From Aquabacterium sp. CECT 9606 (GTDB lineage: Bacteria; Pseudomonadota; Gammaproteobacteria; Burkholderiales; Burkholderiaceae_C), in the NCBI RefSeq assembly GCF_918741295.1, contig NZ_CAKKNB010000003.1:558001-622000 (forward strand): a DNA stretch of 64,000 bases. Direction: 5' to 3'. This document shows, piece after piece, positions 17,552-25,900 of the stretch. A model generated the notes under the pieces. It had not been told where the DNA came from and did not search any database. It saw nothing but the letters and a program-made list of their open reading frames with translations. Position 1 is the first letter of the stretch; every line of letters starts with the position of its first letter. A program made the position numbers and the translations under genes.

Positions 17552-19615
17552 ATGAGTACGCATTCATTCCTCAGGCTTGCTCAATCTGTTTTGGCAGTGC
17601 TGTGCCTGACCAGTTGCGCTGGCTACCAAACTTACCGAGAAGGTCAAACGGCCATTGCCGAAGGCCGTGTGGTGGATGGCTTGGACAAGATCAAGCAAGC
17701 CTCTGAGCTTGCTCCTGGCAACTCGGACTACCGACGCGCCTACCTGAATCAGCGCGATGCGATCGTCAACAGCCTGATCCGCCAAGCCGAACTGAGCGTT
17801 GCCAACAACAACTTCGGTCAAGCCAAGAACACCTACAACCAGGTGCTGCTCATGCAGGTGGACAACACCCGAGCACGCGCAGGGCTGAACAATGTGGAAG
17901 CAGCGCAAAGACACGCCAAGTTGCTGGATGCCGCTGTGGCCATGGCGGAAGCCGGTGACTTGGACGCTGCCATCGTCAAAGTCCGGCAGATCCTGTCTGA
18001 AAGCTCCACGCATCGGCGTGCCATGGCCACCCTGAAACGCCTGATGCGTCAGCAAGCAGAAGCCACGGGCAAGGAATTGGGCATCTATCCCCAATTGAAG
18101 GCCACCTACCGCACACCCGTGTCGATGAGCTTCACCAACGCCAGTCTGCGGCAGGTCTTTGAGGCCTTGAAGCTGGCCTCCGGATTGAACTACCTGTTCG
18201 ACAAAGACATGGCCCAAGACAGCCGGGTGACCATGTCGTTCAAGGACAAACCCGTTGAAGACGTCTTACGCCTGGTCCTGGCCACCAACCAACTGGCGTA
18301 CCGGATCTTGGACAGCGACACCTTGCTGGTCTACCCCAACACGGCCGGCAAATCGGCGGACTACCGCGAGATGGTGGTCAGGTCCTTTTACCTGAGCAAT
18401 GCCGACGTCAACAAAACGGCCGCCATGATCAAAGGCATTGCCAAGGCCAAAGACGTGTTCGTGGATGAACGCCTGAATCTCATCGTGATCAGGGATTCCG
18501 CCGAGATTGTGCGCTTGTCAGAAAAGCTCATCGCCGCGGCCGACATCGTGGAACCTGAAGTCATGCTGGAACTGGAAGTGATGGAGGTCAATGTCAACCG
18601 TCTTCAGGAGATCGGAATCCAATGGCCAGATGCCATTTCCGCCTCGATCACTGGGGCCAGCGGCGTGGTCGGCCAACTCACACTTGATGAACTGCGCCAT
18701 GGCGGTGGCCTGGTCAACGTCAACGTTGGCAATCCACTGGTATCGGCCCAACTGCGAAGCCAGAAGGGGGACTCCAACGTTCTGGCCAATCCCCGGGTTC
18801 GCGTTCGCAACCGACAGAGCGCCAAGATCATGATTGGGGACAAGGTGCCGGTGATCACGGTGACCAACACGGCCAACGTGGGTACGTCAGAGTCCGTCAG
18901 TTACCTGGATGTCGGACTGAAGCTGGAAATCGAACCCACGATTTCATTGGATGACGATGTGTCCATGAAGCTGAGCCTGGAGGTCTCCAACATCGTCGAC
19001 ACCATCACGCGCACCAGTGGTACTCAGACGTATCGGCTGGGAACGCGCAACACCTCGACCGTGTTGCGGGTGCATGATGGGGAAACCAATGTGTTGGCCG
19101 GCCTGATTCAAAAGGAAGATCGAAGATCCAACACCGGGATTCCGTATCTGAACGAGTTGCCCGTGCTGAGCAAACTGTTTGGACGCTCTTCAGACCACGA
19201 CTCCAAAACGGAACTTGTTTTGTTGATCACGCCACGCATCATTCGCAATCTCGACGTTCCTGGTGTTGGCCTGCAAGAGTTCACATCAGGCACCGAAAAC
19301 GCCATCGGCGCTGCCCCGATTCAACTGGGTATCGGCAAAACCCAGACCGAGCCAAAGCCGGGTACAAGCACTGTGGCGCCTTCCCCAGTGGCAGCGCCAA
19401 CCTTGGGACCAGCTTCCATGGCCCAACCACCCTCAGACAACGGCTCACCGCAATCGATCGCCCCGACAACGGCTATTGCACCTGCGGCAGCACCCTCTCC
19501 CGCCCCGCCAGCGATGCAACCTGAGGCTGAACCCGACATTCCTTTTGCGCCCCCGCCTCGTCGTCGCACCCCCAACACCCTGCCGCCTCCGGCTGCTGTC
19601 TCGCCCAAGCCTTGA
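17552..19615 (+). CDS. gspD: outer-membrane secretin lipoprotein, GspD/MshL family
   Basis: I chose the ATG at 17552 because it gives a lipoprotein signal peptide with lipobox LTSC before AGYQTY; the upstream TTG would spoil it. Of 687 residues, about 25-180 look like TPR repeats (AIAEGRVVDGLDKIKQASEL, then further helix pairs). The N0/N1 domains follow (MSFTNASLRQVFEALKLASG; FYLSNADVNKTAAMIKGIAK), then the secretin barrel with VLANPRVRVRNRQSAKIMIG and the signature GIPYLNELPVLSKLFG. A Pro/Ala-rich tail of about 110 residues closes the protein. N-terminal TPRs fused to a secretin are more typical of MSH-type or divergent T2SS systems than of classical GspD. Confidence 0.92.
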   Translation: MSTHSFLRLAQSVLAVLCLTSCAGYQTYREGQTAIAEGRVVDGLDKIKQASELAPGNSDYRRAYLNQRDAIVNSLIRQAELSVANNNFGQAKNTYNQVLLMQVDNTRARAGLNNVEAAQRHAKLLDAAVAMAEAGDLDAAIVKVRQILSESSTHRRAMATLKRLMRQQAEATGKELGIYPQLKATYRTPVSMSFTNASLRQVFEALKLASGLNYLFDKDMAQDSRVTMSFKDKPVEDVLRLVLATNQLAYRILDSDTLLVYPNTAGKSADYREMVVRSFYLSNADVNKTAAMIKGIAKAKDVFVDERLNLIVIRDSAEIVRLSEKLIAAADIVEPEVMLELEVMEVNVNRLQEIGIQWPDAISASITGASGVVGQLTLDELRHGGGLVNVNVGNPLVSAQLRSQKGDSNVLANPRVRVRNRQSAKIMIGDKVPVITVTNTANVGTSESVSYLDVGLKLEIEPTISLDDDVSMKLSLEVSNIVDTITRTSGTQTYRLGTRNTSTVLRVHDGETNVLAGLIQKEDRRSNTGIPYLNELPVLSKLFGRSSDHDSKTELVLLITPRIIRNLDVPGVGLQEFTSGTENAIGAAPIQLGIGKTQTEPKPGTSTVAPSPVAAPTLGPASMAQPPSDNGSPQSIAPTTAIAPAAAPSPAPPAMQPEAEPDIPFAPPPRRRTPNTLPPPAAVSPKP

Positions 19616-19629
19616 CTGAGGCCACCACG

Positions 19630-20124
19630 ATGCAGCCTTGCAACCATTCAAGACAGCCACCAAACGGGTTCAGCCTCATTGAACTGCTGGTGGTTGTGGC
19701 GATGGTGTCGATATTGGCCTCCATTGGCTTACCTTTGGCTGAACTCGCACACAGGCGCACGCAAGAAGAAGAGCTGCGCCAGTCTTTGCGTCAGATTCGC
19801 TCCGCCCTGGATGCCCACAAGAAGGCCACCGATGCGGGCCAGATCGTCAGACAGGTGAACGCCAGCGGCTATCCGCCCAGCCTGGATGTTTTGGTCACCG
19901 GGGTGGTTGATGCGCAATCACCGAGGGGCAGCAAGTTGTTCTTTCTTCGCCGACTGCCCAGGGACCCCTTCGCGCCTGAAGAAATCGGCGACGCGGCCCA
20001 GACATGGGGCTTGCGCAGCTACGAAAGCACGGCAGAAGACCCAAAACCAGGTAAGGACGTCTTCGACATCTATTCCAAATCCGAGGGGGCCGGCATGAAT
20101 GGCGTACCCTACAGAAAATGGTGA
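19630..20124 (+). CDS. type II secretion-type pseudopilin
   Basis: Prepilin motif NGFSLIELLVVVAMVSILAS lies at about residues 13-32, with Gly -1, Phe +1 and Glu +5. The ATG at 19630 is preferred over the TTG at 19612 inside the secretin stop overlap. The 164-residue protein has a C-terminal GspG-like end (RDPFAPEEIGDAAQTWGLRS, DVFDIYSKSEGAGMNG). It is one of three pseudopilins clustered at the end of the operon. It overlaps the next gene. Confidence 0.88.
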   Translation: MQPCNHSRQPPNGFSLIELLVVVAMVSILASIGLPLAELAHRRTQEEELRQSLRQIRSALDAHKKATDAGQIVRQVNASGYPPSLDVLVTGVVDAQSPRGSKLFFLRRLPRDPFAPEEIGDAAQTWGLRSYESTAEDPKPGKDVFDIYSKSEGAGMNGVPYRKW

Positions 20125-20519
20125 GCATGCCCCAGGGTGAGCGTCATTCACACAATCGTGGGTTCACCTTGATTGAACTACTCGTGGTGCTGGCCATCAT
20201 GGCGACGCTGCTGTCCATCGTGGCGCCCCGGTACTCGGAGTCGGTTGACCGTGCGAAAGAAGCCACCTTGAAGACGAACTTGCGGATCTTGCGCGAGTCC
20301 ATTGACAAGTACCGCGCGGACACCGGCAAGCTGCCCGAGGCACTGGACAGGTTGGTGGCGGCCAGGTACATCCAGGCCGTGCCTGTCGATCCCATCACCG
20401 ACCAGGACAACACGTGGCTGCTGGTGCCGCATCCAGATGGAATCACCCCAGGTATCTACGACGTTCACAGCGCTGCAGAAGGCGTCGGGCGTGACGGCAA
20501 ACCGTTCAACCAGTGGTGA
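20118..20519 (+). CDS. type II secretion-type pseudopilin (GspG-like)
   Basis: The 133-residue protein has NRGFTLIELLVVLAIMATLL as cleavage site and helix, with Gly -1 and Glu +5. A short GspG-like body follows, ending YDVHSAAEGVGRDGKPFNQW. The 5' end overlaps the preceding gene; ATG 20118, GTG 20121 and ATG 20127 are all possible starts. The C-terminal motif parallels that of its upstream neighbour (SKSEGAGMNGVPYRKW), so the two are probably paralogues. Confidence 0.88.
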   Translation: MVSMPQGERHSHNRGFTLIELLVVLAIMATLLSIVAPRYSESVDRAKEATLKTNLRILRESIDKYRADTGKLPEALDRLVAARYIQAVPVDPITDQDNTWLLVPHPDGITPGIYDVHSAAEGVGRDGKPFNQW

Positions 20520-20526
20520 GCAAGGG

Positions 20527-20961
20527 ATGACGGCCCCCGCACAGCACCGCCAAAACGGATTCACATACATTGGTGTGCTGATGGCCATCGCCTTCATGGG
20601 GATCGGTTTACTGGCGATCTCGGAAGTATGGACAACAACTGCGGAGCGCCAGAAAATGGCACAGCTTGATTGGGTGGGTGAACAGTATGTACAAGCCATT
20701 CAAAGCTACTACTACGCCAACACCGGGTCGCTTCATATCTATCCGAGCAAGCTGGAAGACCTTCTGGAAGACAAGCGGCACCTGAGCATCAAAAGACACA
20801 TCAGGACCTTGTATGCCAACCCGTTCACCAACGGCGACTCCTGGCAAACACTTCCAGCGCCCGGAGGTGGAATCCAGGGCATTGAATACCAACGGCGCGA
20901 CTCAGATTATCCGGTCACGAAGCAGTTCGTTTTTGTCCCTGCAGTGAGCGGCAGCAGATGA
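20527..20961 (+). CDS. minor pseudopilin lacking Glu5
   Basis: This frame starts at ATG 20527, 7 bp after the previous stop, and encodes 144 residues. The cleavage site is QNG before FTYIGVLMAIAFMGIG. The +5 residue is Gly instead of the Glu that is almost universal in major pilins and pseudopilins. GspK-type tip pseudopilins are the known exception, but this protein is far shorter than GspK. The body (YVQAIQSYYYANTGSLHIYP to YANPFTNGDSWQ) fits a small pseudopilin fold. It is the last gene of the operon. Confidence 0.82.
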   Translation: MTAPAQHRQNGFTYIGVLMAIAFMGIGLLAISEVWTTTAERQKMAQLDWVGEQYVQAIQSYYYANTGSLHIYPSKLEDLLEDKRHLSIKRHIRTLYANPFTNGDSWQTLPAPGGGIQGIEYQRRDSDYPVTKQFVFVPAVSGSR

Positions 20962-21101
20962 CGAAATGCTGCTGGCCAGCCGGACTTCCCCGCTGCCGAA
21001 TGACCCAGATGATGACCCGCAACTCACTTCGCAATGGGACAGAGCGCTGAAGGTTGTAACCATAGGGGAACAAGCTCCACATTGGCCGGCACAAGCCTGA
21101 C

Positions 21102-21331
21102 TGTTCCCCAATATGTTCCCCTCATTTTAGCGGGATACAATGACACGGCATGAGCCGTCAAGGCATAAAAAAACCCCTAAGTCATTGATTTACTTAGGGG
21201 TTTTGGGCCTTTGTGGGCCGTCATCAATTGTTTCAATGGGGTGGCTGATGGGGATTGAACACTTCAATGAAGCCCTGATGTGGCCTGGGTTATCAAAGTC
21301 AAAAACATCGCTGTTCCCCTACCTGTTCCCC
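21102..21331 (+). repeat. pair of 22-bp near-identical repeats, each a doubled TGTTCCCC, around the terminator
   Basis: CTGTTCCCC-x4-TGTTCCCCT occurs at 21101-21122 and again at 21311-21332, exactly 210 bp apart. Each holds two TGTTCCCC octamers 12 bp apart (21102, 21114; 21312, 21324). One inverted copy, GGGGAACA, is at 21065-21072. The layout looks like binding or arm sites of an integrase or a scar of excision, but no integrase gene is left here. Confidence 0.5.
21170..21204 (+). terminator. perfect bidirectional hairpin terminator
   Basis: A 13-bp perfect stem (AAAACCCCTAAGT at 21170-21182 with ACTTAGGGGTTTT at 21192-21204) and a 9-nt loop, with an A-run on the left and a T-run on the right. 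It lies about 210 bp after the pseudopilin operon. The rest of 20962-21509 holds no gene that I can support. Confidence 0.75.
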
Positions 21332-21509
21332 TAAAGCACAGACCCGTTTGGTGGTGCCGTCATCGGGTGGGTGCGTCCATCCCATTGCTTACTCTGAGCC
21401 ACCTCTTTTTTTAGGTGGTCAGTTTTCGGTCGGCGAGGTCCTCCTCCAGTGACAAGTCGGCCAAAGCGCTCGAATCGAATATGCTCCATGCGACAACATT
21501 GCCTGAGCC

Positions 21510-22898
21510 ATGCTAACAATCCTTCGAGCCGCTTGCCTCGTTCTCCTGGCCCTCGCGATCTTTGCGGTGGCAGCTTGGCTTCACTTCTTGGGTACCGGCT
21601 GGTGGTCTGCGGCAATTGGCGCAATCCTTGGATACGCCGCACTGCTGTCGGGCTTCTATCTCGGCAAGGGTGACGCTTGGCATCAACAAAGCTTTCGTCT
21701 TGTTCACGACTTTGCCCTCGCTACCGAACGACGCGCAACCGAGTCGCTGGCTGTTCTGGCTTTCGTCGTGGTCGGGCTCGGCTACGGCGCATACGGGGCC
21801 AGGCCAGCACCCACAAACTATTTCGAGGTGCGCGTCTATGATCGGGTCGACTTACCTGGGAAGCACCTTGTTGGCACGGCTATCCTCGTCCACACGCGAA
21901 CGGACGGATTGACCCATCGCGAGGTCGTGGGTGACGATGGAGGTGCTGTTTTCCGCTCTGTGACGGCACCGACGACACTCGTCTATCAGGTCGACATTGC
22001 GAGCGCTACACCCCCCTTCGTCACTGGCGGCAATTACACACTGGACCGCTTGCCTGCCCAACTGGCGATCGATGTCGCTCAGATCCCCGCCGAGCGACGC
22101 ATCGCATTGTCGCGCGGCGGCGGATCCGTACCGATCACCCAGATTCAGAGCTCCTACCTGGCCGGTGTCGACGAAAGGGGAGATCGATCACTGCAGGCTG
22201 CCAATGCTCCGTGGGGGGTGCCGGAAGCTGCCATCGTCGTCAATCGTTTCAGTTATGTGCTCGGGTTCGACCCGGTCAAGCGCCTGCCGCGATGGGTTGC
22301 TTACTCTATCGGCTCAACTCAATCGCGGGTTCTCCGAGATAAGCAATTCATCAGGGATCCGGCTATTGCGCCGGACGTCCAAGCGCGACCGAGCGACTAC
22401 ACGAGAACCGGGTACGACCGAGGCCACCTCATCTCTCCAGCTGATCTGTTCTTCAAGGGGCCAGTCGCAGTGGCGGAGGCTTTCTACATGTCAACGGTAG
22501 CGCCGCAAACCCCGTGGCTCAATCGAACTGCTTGGGCGACCCTCGAACAACGCGTCCGTTCCCAGGTGCTTGCGCGTGGCGAACGCGCCTTCGTGATTGC
22601 GGGTCCCCTTTACTTGAGCGATGCAGGTTCTCCTGGATTGCCCAATACGATCAACAACGGAATCCCCGTGCCTTCACACTTCTTCCGCATCGTTGCAGTG
22701 GCTAGGGGCCACGAGTCGCCCGACGTCTTTGCTGTGATCTTACCCAATCTAGAGAACGGCCAGGCATCGATCCAGCTCGACGACTACGCCGTTTCCATAT
22801 CGAACTTAGAAGTCCAGAGCGGTTTGACATTCTTCCCGTTGCTCGAACCGGCAGTTGCCAGACGAATCAAGGATCGGGTCGTCGTCCCATGGCGGTGA
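21510..22898 (+). CDS. membrane-anchored DRGH (EndoG/NucA-type) endonuclease
   Basis: The 462-residue protein opens with about three hydrophobic helices (about 3-25, 32-50 and 78-93). An extracytoplasmic beta-rich linker follows, then a DNA/RNA non-specific endonuclease domain at about 245-455. The catalytic signature is YDRGHLISPAD with the general base His306. It is followed by MSTVAPQTPWLNRTAW, which carries the expected metal-ligand Asn338, and by a downstream Glu. Such beta-beta-alpha-metal nucleases cleave DNA and RNA and are usually extracytoplasmic. The gene is convergent with the TcA gene, 66 bp away. It could be a nutrient-scavenging or effector nuclease. Confidence 0.88.
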   Translation: MLTILRAACLVLLALAIFAVAAWLHFLGTGWWSAAIGAILGYAALLSGFYLGKGDAWHQQSFRLVHDFALATERRATESLAVLAFVVVGLGYGAYGARPAPTNYFEVRVYDRVDLPGKHLVGTAILVHTRTDGLTHREVVGDDGGAVFRSVTAPTTLVYQVDIASATPPFVTGGNYTLDRLPAQLAIDVAQIPAERRIALSRGGGSVPITQIQSSYLAGVDERGDRSLQAANAPWGVPEAAIVVNRFSYVLGFDPVKRLPRWVAYSIGSTQSRVLRDKQFIRDPAIAPDVQARPSDYTRTGYDRGHLISPADLFFKGPVAVAEAFYMSTVAPQTPWLNRTAWATLEQRVRSQVLARGERAFVIAGPLYLSDAGSPGLPNTINNGIPVPSHFFRIVAVARGHESPDVFAVILPNLENGQASIQLDDYAVSISNLEVQSGLTFFPLLEPAVARRIKDRVVVPWR

Positions 22899-22964
22899 CA
22901 TCGGGGAGTGAGCTTCGGATCCATGATTCAGATTCCCACTTGTGGCTGACCCCTCGGGAAACCC

Positions 22965-25900
22965 TCAAATCACAACGTCAAAGGTGACGATCAACCATGG
23001 ATCGTCAACGGACTCGGCTACGTTCCTGGGAATCGCCACAGTAGGCGCACCGTTTCCTTCCTTGACGATCACCTCCTCAAACTTCGAGAGTCTCCACTGG
23101 CCCTCCTGGTCGAGCTCCATCCAAGCGAACGTGGCTACCCGTCCCACATTCAGCCGTGATCGAAACATGAACGGGAACAGTTCGTCTCTGAGTTGGAGTG
23201 TCACCGGCGCTTGCGGCTGACGTTTTGCCTGCTGCCACTCCGCCGCAAAATCCTGCCGAACTGAAATCAGATTGACTAGACCGCTCTTGCCGTCGCCGCG
23301 CACGAGTGCGTTGAGCTGAGCCGAAAGCGATTGGGTCGCCAGTTTCGCCAATGGCTCTCCTCCGTCACGCGAGGTGTATCGAACGTGCACCACAAGATCC
23401 GAAATCGTTGAGTAGTCGAATGCGCGAAACTCCTTTGGCAATGCAAACGTCCAGTCCGAGATCACTCCACCACCCTCGAATGGAAGAAACCGCTCATCTC
23501 GAAAATTCAGCTCGAACAGGCCACTGTCGTTTTGGCTCGAACTGGTTGCGATCGGCTGCAGGGCCAAGTAAGCGGCCGAAAAGTTGGATTCGTCCGCGTA
23601 TGTCCCCTGCACTTGCTTCGATCGGCGTAGCCAGGACTTCGTCAAGCTCAGCGTGCCACTGACGCTGGTGTAGGGACCCACCACGCACGGCATAGAGATA
23701 CTGACGCTCTTGATCCGGCGCATGAAGTGCCCTGGGAAGTCCAGATCGAACAGCACCTCTGGCAACTTGAAAGAACACTCACCCGTAGCTCGCAAGACCA
23801 TCAGTGCCTCGCCGTCAAGTTGACGCAGCGAGACGTGCTTTGTAATCTCGAGTTCCCTTTCATTCTTCTCCAGAAAAGCTGCTTCCATGCGCCGGATGTC
23901 GAGCGCCAATGCCTCTCCGGCCATCAGGCCCTTCTTGAGGTTGTCCCAATAGCCTACCTGAATGAAGTTCGAGTCTTTGTCTTCGAGGCCAAGCTCAAAG
24001 CGAAAGGCCTTTTCGGCCCGCCGTGCCGCCGCAAGCGCCATCTGGAAGGCACGAAAGTGCAGCCCTGCCGCCTGACCGCTCATCCAGCGAAAGAGCTGCT
24101 GGTTGCTGAACTTGTCGCGCATCAGAGTGTCAATTACGTCGGCATTCTCGATCTGCTTTCGATGATTCTTCTCTTCCAGTTCAGCGATCGCTGCGCGCAG
24201 TTCTGCCGCGGCGATCTGCATGTCGACCTGCGCCAATTCTTTGGCCGCCAAGTTAGACTGGAAAGCCCACTCGTCAACACGGCGCTTGTGGCCGCCGATA
24301 GTTGCGCTGCGGTTGCCTTGGAAACTCGCGGTGCTAGCGCCGACTCCCTCAGCACTGCCAATTGCGCCGAGTGAATACCCGATATTTGAACCACCGAACG
24401 TGGTCTTATACGGGTCTGAACCAATTGTAAAGTTGGGGAATGCGTGCGCAATCCCAGCAGCCGTCTGCCAGTGTCCACTGGCAATGGTGTGGTCGTTGGC
24501 CACGTTGAGCCAGCGCAAGTGCTCGTTCTCACTCGTCGTTAGTGCCAAACCACCTGTGTCACCGCCGGCTGCCTGCGCGGCGGCAGTGGCTCGTTCGGGT
24601 GTACTTTCGAGATGCGCGATCACGCCTTCAGCCGGTATGGTGGCGGATGATTTTCCAAGCAAGCGTTGATACTGAATATATCGAGTAGCAATAAGCTCCC
24701 GAGTCTTGCACAACGAAGCGGCGTTCAGTAACGCCTCATCCACTTGGCTTTGTCTTACCGATCTGATCAACTTCAGCATTGCGACTTCATGCGTTGATCG
24801 CGTCAATGCCAGCATCTCGCCATCCTGTCGCTCGATCGACGACAAGAGGCTGGACCCGAGTGCCTTGACTTCATTGGCGAGTTCTAGCGCTTTCTGGATC
24901 AACATGTTGAACCGGTGGAAGGGCATCGGTCCCTGCAAGTCGCTGATGACAGAAGCGATATCGACGCCAGCCGCAGTCGCCCGAACAAGGATTGCGGGAT
25001 CGATAGGGGGCTCATACAGAGGCAATTGTCGCGCGGTACCTTCGATGTTCAACGAGTTGCGCACTTTGAATAGGCGGTCCTCGACCGTAGCCCAATAGCT
25101 CGAAAGCTCATGGTTGGCTGGAATGCCGAAATACAGGCCCCAGAAGCTAGATGACGCACTGGCCACATTGTTGCCAACATTGACTCCACTGGCTGCTGGA
25201 ATCATAGATTCCAATTCGACGAGCACATTGGAGAAGTCATCGATACCCTGGAGTTCTCGATAGGTCCTGACGTCCGCCATCGTGCCGACCGAAACGCGCG
25301 AGGGTCGTCGCCCGAGGATTCGGGAGGCCAACAAGTAAAGCTGGGTCGCCTCGTTGATACTTTCGATGGTGTCGGTTAGGAACAGCCTGTCAGCCCACGC
25401 GATGAGATTATCCAGGTACTTCATCACCACGAAGAACTCGTAGGCCCTCGGGCGCGCGCGCGCAATTGCGTGCGGTTGGAAAGGGACCTCTCGCCATGCA
25501 GCTATCTGATCCTGCAACTTGGTGCTGCCTGCAGCCAGATGAAGCAATTCCTGTTCAATCGACATGCCCGAGGCGCCGAGCCTCTGGAAAGGCGCAAAGC
25601 GCCAGAATCGTCGTGCATCATCGCCTTCTCTGTCCGACATCGGATCGAACACGAGATGGAACCAGCGCTGCGCTTCTTCGTAGCGCTGATTCCCGGTGAG
25701 CTGTGTCGCCACCATGATCGGAACGTGAAAGAACGTCTCCCAGTTGTAGACGCTCCACGGCAAATCGGCATCAAAGCCGATGCTGATGGACGAATAGCTC
25801 TTCTCGGCATCAATGGCAGTGCCATTCATAATCTGGATGGCCGCAAATGACTGCTGCAACTCCATTGCATGGATCAGCTTGCCATTGCCAAGGGCGCGGC

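Noticed and set aside
21399..21418. CCACCT / AGGTGG hairpin with a T-rich loop
   Set aside because: The stem is only 6-7 bp, with the T-run in the loop rather than after it; not a convincing terminator.
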